From Pseudomonas sp. UBA6562 (lineage in GTDB: Bacteria > Pseudomonadota > Gammaproteobacteria > Pseudomonadales > Pseudomonadaceae): a stretch of DNA of 64,000 nucleotides. The stretch covers positions 868,001-932,000 of the forward strand of contig NZ_DJJS01000006.1 in assembly GCF_002434265.1 (NCBI RefSeq), read 5' to 3'. The translations under genes were made by a program, and so were the position numbers. Shown here piece after piece: positions 49,263-57,530 of this stretch (the stretch's first letter is position 1; the number at the start of each line of letters is the position of its first letter). The notes beneath the pieces were generated by a model. It made no database searches, had not been told where the DNA came from, and was given only the letters and a program-made list of their open reading frames with translations.

Positions 49263-49814
49263 ATGCCACGCTGCTTTTGGTGTACCGACGATCCGTTGTA
49301 TCAGGCCTATCACGACCATGAATGGGGTACGCCGCGGCGTGATCCGGCGTTGCTCTTCGAGATGCTTTTGCTCGAAGGGTTCCAGGCGGGGCTGTCGTGG
49401 ATCACCATCCTGCGCAAGCGCGAGCGCTACCGCGAAGTGCTGTACGGCTTCGACCCGGTGCGCCTGGCGCAGATGAGCGATACACGCATCGAGGAATTGA
49501 TGCAGGACGCGAGCATCATCCGCAACCGCCTCAAGCTCAACGCCGCACGGCGCAACGCCCAGGCCTGGCTGGCTGTGGATAACCCTGCCGAGTGGTTGTG
49601 GTCGTTCGTCGGCGGCGAGCCCAAGGTCAACCATTTCGCCAGGCACAGCGACATCCCGACCTTCACCGAAGAATCGGTGGCCATGAGCAAGGCGTTGAAG
49701 AAAGCCGGCTTCACCTTCGTCGGCCCCACCATCTGCTACGCGCTGATGCAGGCCACCGGCATGGTCATGGACCACACCACCGACTGCGATCGCTACGCCG
49801 AGCTGGTGCGCTGA
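49263..49814 (+). CDS. tag: DNA-3-methyladenine glycosylase I
   Basis: A 183-residue base-excision enzyme that removes 3-methyladenine. MPRCFWCTDDPLYQAYHDHE contains the zinc ligands C4 and H17, and E38 in LLLEGFQAGLSW is the catalytic acid of the E. coli enzyme. The further zinc ligands lie in the C-terminal segment (HTTDCDRY). It is divergent from glyQ and followed by the lipid A acyltransferase gene at 39 bases. Confidence 0.95.
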   Translation: MPRCFWCTDDPLYQAYHDHEWGTPRRDPALLFEMLLLEGFQAGLSWITILRKRERYREVLYGFDPVRLAQMSDTRIEELMQDASIIRNRLKLNAARRNAQAWLAVDNPAEWLWSFVGGEPKVNHFARHSDIPTFTEESVAMSKALKKAGFTFVGPTICYALMQATGMVMDHTTDCDRYAELVR

Positions 49815-49853
49815 CAGGTACAATGCGCCGCTTGCAGCTATGAGGAATGCCCT

Positions 49854-50741
49854 GTGGAAAAATTCAAAGGCGCCGTGATGGTCGGAGCCTTGCGCCTGCT
49901 GGCCAAGCTCCCCTGGGGCGGCGTACAGCGGGTGGGCGCCGGCCTCGGCTGGCTGATGTGGAAACTGCCCACCGGCTCGCGCAACGTGGTGCGCATCAAC
50001 CTGGCCAAGTGCTTCCCGGAAATGGACCCTGCCGAGCGCGAGCAGTTGGTCGGCCGCGCCTTGCGCGACATCGGCAAGTCCTTCGTGGAAAGCGCCTGTG
50101 CCTGGATCTGGCACCCGCAACGCTCCATCGACCTGGTCAAGGAAGTCGAAGGCCTCGAGGTGCTGCACCAGGCGTTGGCTTCGGGCAAGGGCGTGGTGGG
50201 CATCACCAGCCACCTGGGCAATTGGGAAGTGCTCAACCACTTCTATTGCAACCAGTGCAAACCGATCATCTTCTACCGCCCGCCCAAGCTCAAGGCGGTG
50301 GACGACCTGCTGCGCGAGCAGCGGGTGCAGATGGGCAACCGCGTGGCGCCGTCCACCAAGGAAGGCATCTTGAGCGTCATCAAGGAAGTGCGGCGCGGCG
50401 GCCAGGTGGGCATTCCCGCCGACCCGGAACCGGCGGAATCGGCCGGCGTGTTCGTGCCCTTCCTCGGCACCCAGGCGCTGACCAGCAAGTTCGTGCCGAA
50501 CATGCTCGCCGGCGGCAAGGCGGTCGGGGTGTTCCTGCATGCCTTGCGCCTGCCCGACGGCTCGGGCTTCAAGGTGATCCTGGAAGCGGCGCCCGAGGCC
50601 ATGTACAGCCTGGACGCCGCCGAGTCGGCGGCAGCCATGAGCCAGGTGGTGGAGCGCTACGTGCGCGCGTATCCGAGCCAGTACATGTGGAGCATGAAGC
50701 GCTTCAAGAAGCGGCCGGCGGGTGAGGCGCGTTGGTATTGA
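49854..50741 (+). CDS. lpxL: Lipid A late acyltransferase (LpxL/HtrB family)
   Basis: A 295-residue inner-membrane acyltransferase that adds a secondary acyl chain to Kdo2-lipid IVA or its pseudomonad equivalent. The catalytic motif HLGNWE places H120 and E125. The segments FYRPPKLKAVDD and IPADPEPAESAGVFVPFLGT match the family. The GTG at 49854 follows GAGGAATG. Pseudomonas genomes usually carry two paralogues; which one this is cannot be decided from the sequence. Confidence 0.9.
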   Translation: MEKFKGAVMVGALRLLAKLPWGGVQRVGAGLGWLMWKLPTGSRNVVRINLAKCFPEMDPAEREQLVGRALRDIGKSFVESACAWIWHPQRSIDLVKEVEGLEVLHQALASGKGVVGITSHLGNWEVLNHFYCNQCKPIIFYRPPKLKAVDDLLREQRVQMGNRVAPSTKEGILSVIKEVRRGGQVGIPADPEPAESAGVFVPFLGTQALTSKFVPNMLAGGKAVGVFLHALRLPDGSGFKVILEAAPEAMYSLDAAESAAAMSQVVERYVRAYPSQYMWSMKRFKKRPAGEARWY

Positions 50742-51022
50742 GGGCGGGATGGCCAATCGCACACTACAGGGTTTTCCCTGTCAGCCATTGTGATTCAGCA
50801 GGTCGACGGTGTGGCCCGATTTGGGCCGGCTGTGCCGGCCATCGCGGCTGATCGGAGCGCCGAACCGGCCGCTCCTACAAGGATTGTGTTGCCTGTCGCC
50901 AACGGATAGTAGCCAGCGCTGCCGTTGTGAGAGCGGCCGGTTGGGCGCTCCCACAGGGTGATGTGCCCCTTGTATCGGCTATTGACGCAAGCCCTAAATG
51001 CCTGACGGTCAGGTATCGGCCT
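50742..51022. repeat. Intergenic pair of inverted REP-type repeats
   Basis: Two copies of one palindromic element face each other. Copy 1 at 50823-50880 has the hairpins GGCCGGC-TGT-GCCGGCC (50824-50840) and GGAGCG/CGCTCC (50854-50875). Copy 2 at 50924-50958 is the reverse complement (GAGCGGCCGGTTGGGCGCTC at 50931-50950). A third, diverged copy lies at 57478-57525. Such paired repeats are BIME-like and probably mobilised by a distant RAYT transposase. No gene was found in the gap. Confidence 0.7.
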
Positions 51023-51334
51023 CTATAGGGGCTTGTTCAGCTTCTTGAGAAAGACCGTCATCTCTTTTTCGGCCTGCTTGTCGCCGTGGGCCTGGGCCGC
51101 TGACACGCCCTCCTCCCAAGCCTGACGTGCCGCCGCCGAGTCGCCTTGCAACTGATGGGCCTTGCCGAGCAGTTTCCACGCCGCCGAATACTTCGGATCC
51201 TGTGCCACGCAACGGGCCAGGTGCAGCGCCGCTTCGGCGCCGTTGCCTTCGTCGAGCCAGGCCTTGCCCAGGCCGAAACGCAGCAGCGGGTTATCCACAC
51301 CCTTGGCCAGCATCTTTTCCAGCGACTCGCGCAT
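51023..51334 (-). CDS. Tetratricopeptide repeat protein
   Basis: A 103-residue, wholly helical protein with about two TPR units (LLRFGLGKAWLDEGNGAEAALHL and AAWKLLGKAHQLQGDSAAARQAW, in parts). It has no signal peptide or membrane helix, so it is a cytoplasmic scaffold of unknown partners. It lies 13 bases after trkA and could be cotranscribed with it. Confidence 0.75.
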   Translation of the reverse strand: MRESLEKMLAKGVDNPLLRFGLGKAWLDEGNGAEAALHLARCVAQDPKYSAAWKLLGKAHQLQGDSAAARQAWEEGVSAAQAHGDKQAEKEMTVFLKKLNKPL

Positions 51335-51347
51335 CTTCGGGCTCCTG

Positions 51348-52721
51348 TTAGAAGAAACTCAATCCCACGTGGAACAGCTTTTCCACGTCGCGTATGTGCT
51401 TTTTATCCACAACGAACAGAATCACGTGATCGCCGCTCTCGATCACCGTCACGTCATGGGCGATCAGCACCTCTTCGGCGCGGATGATCGCACCGATGGT
51501 CGTCCCCGGCGGCAGCGTGATCTCGGCGATCGCCTTGCCCACCACCTTGCTCGACTTGGCATCGCCATGGGCCACCGCCTCGATGGCTTCGGCCGCACCG
51601 CGGCGCAGGGAGTGCACGCTGACGATGTCGCCACGGCGCACGTGCGCCAGCAGCGTACCGATGGTCGCCAGTTGCGGGCTGATGGCGATGTCGATCTCGC
51701 CGCCCTGCACCAGATCGACGTAGGCCGGGTTGTTGATGAGGGTCATCACCTTGCGCGCGCCCAGGCGCTTGGCCAGCAGCGACGACATGATGTTGGCTTC
51801 GTCGTCGTTGGTCAGGGCCAGGAAGATGTCGGCCTCGGCGATGTTCTCTTCGAGCATCAGGTCGCGGTCGGAGGCGCTGCCTTGCAGGACCACGGTGCTT
51901 TCCAGGGTGTCGGACAGGTGCCGGCAGCGTGCCGGGTTCATCTCGATGATCTTGACCTGGTAGCGGCTTTCGATGGCCTCGGCCAGGCGCTCGCCGATCT
52001 GCCCGCCGCCTGCGATCACCACCCGCTTGTTGCTCTCGTCGATGCGCCGCAGCTCGCCCATCACCGCACGGATGTCACGCTTGGCGGCGATGAAGAACAC
52101 CTCGTCGTCGGCCTCGATCACCGTGTCGCCTTGCGGCTTGATCGAACGGTCGCGGCGGAAGATGGCCGCCACGCGGGTGTCGACGTTGGGCATGTGGGCG
52201 CGGATCTGGCGCAGTTGCTGGCCGACCAGCGGCCCGCCGTAGTAGGCCTTGACCGCCACCAGCTGGGCCTTGCCGCCGGCGAAGTCGATCACCTGCAAGG
52301 CGCCGGGCTGCTCGATCAGGCGCTTGATGTAATTGGTCACCACCTGCTCGGGGCTGATCAGCACGTCGACCGGGATGGCCTCGTTGTCGAACAGCTCGCG
52401 GCGCGTGAGGTAGGCCGCTTCGCGCACCCGGGCGATCTTGGTCGGGGTGTGGAACAGGGTGTAGGCCACCTGGCAGGCGACCATGTTGGTTTCGTCGCTG
52501 TTGGTCACCGCCACCAGCATGTCGGCGTCTTCGGCGCCGGCCTGGCGCAGCACCGTAGGCAGCGAGCCGCGGCCCTGCACGGTGCGGATGTCGAGGCGGT
52601 CGCCGAGGTCGCGCAGGCGCTCGGCGTCGGTGTCGACCACGGTGATGTCGTTCGCTTCGCTGGCCAGGTTTTCCGCCAGGGAACCGCCCACCTGACCGGC
52701 ACCGAGGATGATGATCTTCAT
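51348..52721 (-). CDS. trkA: Trk system potassium uptake protein TrkA
   Basis: A 457-residue cytoplasmic gating ring for Trk potassium channels. Two RCK modules are visible: the first has GAGQVGGSLAENLA near residue 7, and the second has VVIAGGGQIGERLAEAIESR near 233. Each is followed by a TrkA-C domain. It binds NAD(H)/ATP. It is preceded by rsmB at 21 bases and followed by the TPR gene. Confidence 0.95.
   Translation of the reverse strand: MKIIILGAGQVGGSLAENLASEANDITVVDTDAERLRDLGDRLDIRTVQGRGSLPTVLRQAGAEDADMLVAVTNSDETNMVACQVAYTLFHTPTKIARVREAAYLTRRELFDNEAIPVDVLISPEQVVTNYIKRLIEQPGALQVIDFAGGKAQLVAVKAYYGGPLVGQQLRQIRAHMPNVDTRVAAIFRRDRSIKPQGDTVIEADDEVFFIAAKRDIRAVMGELRRIDESNKRVVIAGGGQIGERLAEAIESRYQVKIIEMNPARCRHLSDTLESTVVLQGSASDRDLMLEENIAEADIFLALTNDDEANIMSSLLAKRLGARKVMTLINNPAYVDLVQGGEIDIAISPQLATIGTLLAHVRRGDIVSVHSLRRGAAEAIEAVAHGDAKSSKVVGKAIAEITLPPGTTIGAIIRAEEVLIAHDVTVIESGDHVILFVVDKKHIRDVEKLFHVGLSFF
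51361..51376. promoter_or_regulatory. Weak parS-like sequence in trkA
   Basis: AATCCCACGTGGAACA matches the parS consensus at 13 of 16 positions, including the whole 12-base core and right arm except the first arm's end. It lies inside the trkA coding sequence; function is uncertain. Confidence 0.3.
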
Positions 52722-52742
52722 CGGTTGTCTTGCCCTTCGTGG

Positions 52743-54053
52743 TTATCCGCGCGTGGCGGCGATCTTGATCAGTTTGGCGTAGTAGAACCCATCGTGGCCG
52801 CCTTCCTGGGCCAGCAGCTGGCGGCCATGGGGTTGGCGCAGGCCGGCGTCGGTGGCCAGGTCCAGCTCGCGGGCACCGGGGGTGCGGGCGAGGAACGCGG
52901 CGACCACCTCGGTGTTCTCGGTGGGCAGGCTGGAACAGGTGGCGTAGAGCAGCATGCCGCCTACCTCCAGCGTGGGCCACAGCGCGTCGAGCAGCTCGCC
53001 TTGCAGGCTGGCCAGCGCCGGGATGTCGTCGGCCTGGCGGGTCAGCTTGATGTCCGGGTGGCGGCGGATCACGCCGGTGGCCGAGCACGGGGCGTCGAGC
53101 AGGATGCGCTGGAACGGCTTGCCGTCCCACCAACTGGCCGTGTCGCGGGCATCGCAGGCGATCAACTGGGCGTCGAGCTGCAGACGGTCGAGGTTTTCGC
53201 GCACGCGCGTCAGGCGCTTGGCTTCGAGGTCGATGGCCACCATCTGCGCCAGGCCCGGTTCGGCTTCGAGCAGGTGGCAGGTCTTGCCGCCCGGGGCGCA
53301 GCAAGCATCGAGCACGCGTTGCCCGGGAGCCAGTTCCAGCAGGTCGGCGGACAGCTGCGCGGCTTCGTCCTGCACGCTGATCCAGCCTTCGGCGAAGCCT
53401 GGCAGGCCGCGTACGTCGCACGGCGCTTGCAGCACGATGCCGTCGCGGCTGTAGCGGCAGGCGCTGGCGGCGATGCCGGCTTCGGCGAGCAGGGCCAGAT
53501 AGGCATCACGGCTGTGGTGGCGACGGTTGACCCGCAGGATCATCGGCGGGTGAGCGTTGTTGGCGGCGCAAATGGCTTCCCACTGCTGCGGCCAGAACGC
53601 CTTGAGCGACTTCTGCAGCCAACGTGGGTGGGCGGTGCGCACCACCGGGTCGCGCTCGAGGTCGGCGAGCAAGGCTTCGCCTTCGCGTTGCGCGCGGCGC
53701 AGCACGGCGTTGAGCAAGCCCTTGGCCCAAGGCTTTTTCAGCTTGTCGGCGCAACCGACGGTTTCGCCCAACGCGGCATGGGCCGGGATGCGCGTGTAGA
53801 ACAACTGGTACAGGCCCACCAGCAGCAGCGCCTGCACGTCGGCGTCGGCGGCCTTGAACGGTTTCTGCAGCAATTGCGCGGCGAGCAGGTCCAGGCGCGG
53901 CTGCCAGCGGGCGGTGCCGAAGGCCAGGTCTTGGGTCAGGCCGCGGTCGCGTTCCTCGACCTTGTCCAGTTGTGCGGGCAAGGAACTGTTCAGCGACGCC
54001 TTGCCACTGAGGACGGCGGCGAGTGCGCGGGCGGCAGCCAGGCGTGGGTTCAT
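52743..54053 (-). CDS. rsmB: 16S rRNA m5C967 methyltransferase RsmB
   Basis: A 436-residue enzyme with an N-terminal NusB-like RNA-binding domain (about 1-140) and a C-terminal SAM domain. CCAPGGKTCHLLE is the cofactor loop, DAPCSATGVIRRHPDIK contains one catalytic cysteine and LYATCSSLPTENTEV the second (nucleophile). It methylates C967 of 16S rRNA. Its start overlaps the fmt stop by four bases. Confidence 0.96.
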   Translation of the reverse strand: MNPRLAAARALAAVLSGKASLNSSLPAQLDKVEERDRGLTQDLAFGTARWQPRLDLLAAQLLQKPFKAADADVQALLLVGLYQLFYTRIPAHAALGETVGCADKLKKPWAKGLLNAVLRRAQREGEALLADLERDPVVRTAHPRWLQKSLKAFWPQQWEAICAANNAHPPMILRVNRRHHSRDAYLALLAEAGIAASACRYSRDGIVLQAPCDVRGLPGFAEGWISVQDEAAQLSADLLELAPGQRVLDACCAPGGKTCHLLEAEPGLAQMVAIDLEAKRLTRVRENLDRLQLDAQLIACDARDTASWWDGKPFQRILLDAPCSATGVIRRHPDIKLTRQADDIPALASLQGELLDALWPTLEVGGMLLYATCSSLPTENTEVVAAFLARTPGARELDLATDAGLRQPHGRQLLAQEGGHDGFYYAKLIKIAATRG

Positions 54054-54982
54054 TGGCCGAGCACCTTGCCGTCGGCGAAGTGCTCGCGGCGGCTGTTGAA
54101 CAGGTCGGCGAAGGCCAGGGCCTTGCCGCCGGGCAGTTGCAGACGGGTCAGGCTCAATGCTTGCTCGCCGCAGGCGACCACCAGGCCCTGCTTGCTGGCG
54201 CTGAGGATTTCACCGGGTGCGCCCTGGCCTGTGCATAACTGCGCGCCAAGCACCTTGAGGCTTTGGCCGTCGAGCGTGGTGTGGCAGATCGGCCAGGGAT
54301 TGAAGGCGCGGATCAGGCGTTCCAGCTCCACGGCCGGACGGCTCCAGTCCAGGCGCGCTTCGTCCTTGTTGAGCTTGTGCGCGTAGGTGGCCAGGGCATC
54401 GTCCTGCACCTCGCCGTGCAGTGAGCCCTCCGCCAGGCCGGCGATGGCCTGCAGCACGGCGGGCGGGCCCAGCTCGGCCAGGCGGTCGTGCAGGCTGCCG
54501 CCGGTGTCGTCGGCGCCGATCGGCGTGACCGTCTTGAGCAGCATCGGCCCGGTGTCCAGGCCGGCTTCCATGCGCATCACCGTCACGCCGCTCTCGGCAT
54601 CGCCGGCTTGCACGGCGCGCTGGATCGGCGCCGCACCGCGCCAGCGGGGCAACAACGAGGCATGGCTGTTGATGCAGCCCAGGCGCGGGATGTCGAGCAC
54701 GGCCTGGGGCAGGATCAGGCCGTAGGCGACCACGACCATGAGGTCGGGGGCGAGGGCCGCGAGTTCGGCCTGGGCCTCGGCGTTGCGCAAAGTCGGCGGT
54801 TGCAGCACGGGGATATTGTGGGCCACGGCCAGTTGCTTGACCGGGCTGGGCATGAGTTTCTGCCCGCGCCCGGCGGGGCGGTCCGGTTGGGTATAGACGG
54901 CTACCACCTGGTCAGGGCCGTCGAGCAGGGCCTTGAGGTGTTCGGCGGCAAACTCGGGGGTGCCCGCAAAGACAATGCGCAT
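54050..54982 (-). CDS. fmt: Methionyl-tRNA formyltransferase
   Basis: A 310-residue enzyme that formylates initiator Met-tRNA with 10-formyl-THF. The catalytic region NSHASLLPRWRGAAPI is at 105-120 (N105, H107), with an N-terminal Rossmann fold (MRIVFAGTPEFAAEHL) and a C-terminal OB-like domain. It is downstream of def in the same direction, but a terminator lies between them. Confidence 0.97.
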   Translation of the reverse strand: MRIVFAGTPEFAAEHLKALLDGPDQVVAVYTQPDRPAGRGQKLMPSPVKQLAVAHNIPVLQPPTLRNAEAQAELAALAPDLMVVVAYGLILPQAVLDIPRLGCINSHASLLPRWRGAAPIQRAVQAGDAESGVTVMRMEAGLDTGPMLLKTVTPIGADDTGGSLHDRLAELGPPAVLQAIAGLAEGSLHGEVQDDALATYAHKLNKDEARLDWSRPAVELERLIRAFNPWPICHTTLDGQSLKVLGAQLCTGQGAPGEILSASKQGLVVACGEQALSLTRLQLPGGKALAFADLFNSRREHFADGKVLGQ

Positions 54983-55006
54983 CGCGTTCTCGCTTCGGAA
55001 AAGAAA

Positions 55007-55028
55007 AAGGCTTGCCGCGGCAAGCCTT
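55007..55028 (-). terminator. Terminator between def and fmt
   Basis: On the minus strand AAGGCTTGCC, GC, GGCAAGCCTT followed by TTTCTTTTCC: a 10-bp stem with a T-rich tail 16 bases after the def stop. Confidence 0.75.
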
Positions 55029-55043
55029 CTGGAAGGTAGGGGC

Positions 55044-55550
55044 TCAAGCCTGCTGGCGGTGCTGCTTTTCCAGCTTCTTCTTGATCCGGTCGCGCTTGAG
55101 TTGCGACAGGTAGTCGACGAACAGCTTGCCGTTGAGATGGTCCAGCTCGTGCTGGATGCACACCGCCAGCAGGCCTTCGGCTTCGAGCTCGTAGGGCTGG
55201 AAGTCGCGGCCCAGCGCTTTGATGCGCACGCGCAGCGGGCGGTCGACGTTCTCGTAGAAGCCGGGCACCGACAGGCAGCCTTCCTGGTACTGGCCCATGT
55301 CGTGGGTCAGCTCTTCGACTTCGGGGTTGATGAAGACCCGCGGTTCGCTGCGGTCTTCGCTCAGGTCCATCACCACCAGGCGCAGGTGCACGTTGACCTG
55401 GGTGGCGGCGAGACCGATGCCCGGCGCTTCGTACATGGTTTCAAACATGTCATCGATCAGCTGGCGCAGGTCGTCGTCGAACGCGGTCACCGGTTTGGCG
55501 AGGGTGCGCAGGCGCGGGTCCGGAAATTCGAGGATGTTCAAAATGGCCAT
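55044..55550 (-). CDS. def: Peptide deformylase
   Basis: A 168-residue metalloprotease that removes the formyl group from new proteins. The three motifs are complete: GIGLAATQV from residue 44, EGCLS 90-94 (metal ligand C92), and HELDH 134-138 (ligands H134, H138; catalytic E135). It pairs functionally with fmt downstream. It is divergent from dprA; no TsaP/LysM gene lies in the 208-base gap. Confidence 0.97.
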   Translation of the reverse strand: MAILNILEFPDPRLRTLAKPVTAFDDDLRQLIDDMFETMYEAPGIGLAATQVNVHLRLVVMDLSEDRSEPRVFINPEVEELTHDMGQYQEGCLSVPGFYENVDRPLRVRIKALGRDFQPYELEAEGLLAVCIQHELDHLNGKLFVDYLSQLKRDRIKKKLEKQHRQQA

Positions 55551-55703
55551 AGGGTCAGGCAGTCACTGTACGTTTGGTTGAAAACTGAGCACACATAATA
55601 AAGGGATTCGTGGCGTTCGGCACCTGGCAAAGGTCGGCTAGGGTGTCACAGGTCGTTTTGATGCCCATCCAATCGACAGGTTTTCAGACCATTATCAACA
55701 GAG

Positions 55704-55712
55704 TTATCCACA
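55704..55712. promoter_or_regulatory. DnaA box upstream of dprA
   Basis: An exact TTATCCACA in the def-dprA gap, 47 bases before the dprA start, where bound DnaA could affect expression of either gene. Confidence 0.5.
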
Positions 55713-55758
55713 GGTTGTGCCCTCCAGTTCGACCTCTCTGGATCAAGGAAGATCGCCC

Positions 55759-56874
55759 ATGCCACCTGCATATTCCCCGACTTGCCCACCGGCCGAATTG
55801 GAGGCGCGCCTGCGTCTGCATGGCCTGCCCGAGATCGGCCCGCGCCGCTTCCAAGCGCTGATCGCAGCCTTCGGCGATGCCGGTTCGGCACTCTCGGCAC
55901 CCGCTTCGGCCTGGCGCTCGTTAGGCATTCCCGTTGCCAGCAGCGAGGCGCGGCGCAGTCCCGAACTACGTGCGGCGAGCAGTGCCGCGATGGCCTGGTT
56001 AGAGCGTCCGGCCCAGCATTTGTTGATGTGGGACGACATTCGCTACCCGGCGTTGCTGCGCGAAATCGACGATGCGCCGCCGCTGATTTTCCTCGCAGGC
56101 GATCCGGCGCTGCTGGAAACCCCGCAGCTCGCCGTGGTCGGCAGCCGCCGCGCCACGCCACCGGCGCGAGATACAGCCGCCGCGTTTTCACGCTGCCTGG
56201 CCAAGGCCGGATTCACCATCACCAGCGGCTTGGCGCTGGGCATCGACGGCGCTGCGCATCAAGCGGCCATGGACGTCGGCGGGCGCACGTTGGCGGTGCT
56301 CGGCAGCGGTCTGCAAAAACTTTATCCACAGCGCCACCGCGAGCTTGCGCGCCGCATATCCGAAAGCGGTTCGGCTCTGCTGTCGGACTATCCGCTCGAC
56401 GCCGGTCCCATGCCTGCCAACTTCCCGCGGCGCAACCGGATCATCAGCGGGCTTTCGCTCGGTGTGCTGGTGGTCGAAGCGGGGCTGGCCAGCGGTTCGT
56501 TGATCACCGCGCGGCTCGCCGCCGAGCAGGGCCGCGAGGTGTATGCCATTCCCGGCTCTATCCACCATCCAGGCTCCAAGGGTTGTCACCAGTTGATCCG
56601 CGACGGCGCGCTGCTGGTGGAGAACGTCGAGCAGATCCTCGACAGCCTGCGCGGCTGGCAGAACCTGCCGCCGGCGCCCGTACCCACGCCCCAACCCGAG
56701 AAATCCGAGGCCCATCCCCTGCTGACGCTGCTGCATGCCGCACCGCATACCAGCGAGGCGTTGGCCGCGCGCTGCGGCCAGCCGCTGAGCCAAGTACTGG
56801 CCAGCCTCAGCGAACTCGAGATCGACGGCAAAGTCAGCTGTGAAGCCGGTCGTTGGTTTGCCCGCTCCGGCTAA
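55759..56874 (+). CDS. dprA: DNA-processing protein DprA (Smf)
   Basis: A 371-residue RecA loader for incoming single-stranded DNA. An N-terminal SAM-like domain (about 1-75) precedes the Rossmann-like fold with VVGSRRATPPARDTA, GLALGIDGAAHQAAMD and LPANFPRRNRIISGLS-type FPRRNRIISGLSLG. A C-terminal winged-helix domain (about 305-371) is present. AAGGAAG seven bases before ATG 55759 supports the start. The gene contains an exact DnaA box at 56322-56330. Confidence 0.95.
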   Translation: MPPAYSPTCPPAELEARLRLHGLPEIGPRRFQALIAAFGDAGSALSAPASAWRSLGIPVASSEARRSPELRAASSAAMAWLERPAQHLLMWDDIRYPALLREIDDAPPLIFLAGDPALLETPQLAVVGSRRATPPARDTAAAFSRCLAKAGFTITSGLALGIDGAAHQAAMDVGGRTLAVLGSGLQKLYPQRHRELARRISESGSALLSDYPLDAGPMPANFPRRNRIISGLSLGVLVVEAGLASGSLITARLAAEQGREVYAIPGSIHHPGSKGCHQLIRDGALLVENVEQILDSLRGWQNLPPAPVPTPQPEKSEAHPLLTLLHAAPHTSEALAARCGQPLSQVLASLSELEIDGKVSCEAGRWFARSG

Positions 56875-56912
56875 GTAAACTGCGCCTCGGCCTTGAATGC
56901 GGAGAGACAGCA

Positions 56913-57470
56913 ATGGTGAGCAGTTGGCGTGTGCAACAAGCCGCGCGTGAGATTCGGGCGGGCGCGGTGATCGCCTATCCGACCGAAGCGGTCTGGGGCC
57001 TGGGCTGCGACCCTTGGGACGAAGAGGCGGTGTATCGCCTGTTGGCGCTCAAGTCGCGGCCTGTGCACAAGGGTCTGATCCTGGTGGCCGACAACATTCG
57101 CCAGTTCGACTTCCTCTTCGAAGACTTCCCCGAGGACTGGATCGAGCGCATGGCCGCGACTTGGCCAGGGCCCAACACCTGGCTGGTCCCACATCAGGAC
57201 CTGTTGCCCGAATGGGTCACTGGCGAGCACGACAGCGTGGCCCTGCGCGTCAGCGACCACCCGGTGGTGCGTGAACTGTGCGCCTTGGTGGGGCCGTTGA
57301 TTTCCACCTCCGCCAACCCAGGCGGTCGCCCGGCGGCGAAGACCCGGCTGCGGGTCGAGCAGTATTTCCACGGGCAGCTCGACCATGTGCTGGGCGGTGC
57401 GTTGGGCGGGCGCAAGAACCCGAGCGTGATCCGCAACCTGATCACCGGCGAAACCGTAAGGCCGGGCTAG
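56913..57470 (+). CDS. tsaC: Threonylcarbamoyl-AMP synthase TsaC
   Basis: A 185-residue YrdC-fold enzyme that makes threonylcarbamoyl-AMP for t6A37 in tRNAs. The phosphate/ATP region IAYPTEAVWGLGCDPWD and the KSRPVHKGLIL segment with the conserved lysine, and STSANPGGRPAAKTRL, match TsaC. ATG at 56913 follows GGAGAGACAGCA. It is 38 bases after dprA. It is the short TsaC form, without the Sua5 C-terminal domain. Confidence 0.95.
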   Translation: MVSSWRVQQAAREIRAGAVIAYPTEAVWGLGCDPWDEEAVYRLLALKSRPVHKGLILVADNIRQFDFLFEDFPEDWIERMAATWPGPNTWLVPHQDLLPEWVTGEHDSVALRVSDHPVVRELCALVGPLISTSANPGGRPAAKTRLRVEQYFHGQLDHVLGGALGGRKNPSVIRNLITGETVRPG

Positions 57471-57477
57471 TGGAAAC

Positions 57478-57525
57478 GGCCGACTCGGCGCTCCGATCAA
57501 CCGCGATGGGCGGCAAAGCCGCCCC
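57478..57525. repeat. Third copy of the REP-type repeat
   Basis: Between convergent tsaC and qor, the stretch GGCCGACTCGGCGCTCCGAT and its continuation match the reverse complement of the repeat at 50823-50880 at most positions. It ends in the hairpin GGGCGGC-AAA-GCCGCCC. Confidence 0.65.
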
Positions 57526-57530
57526 ACACC

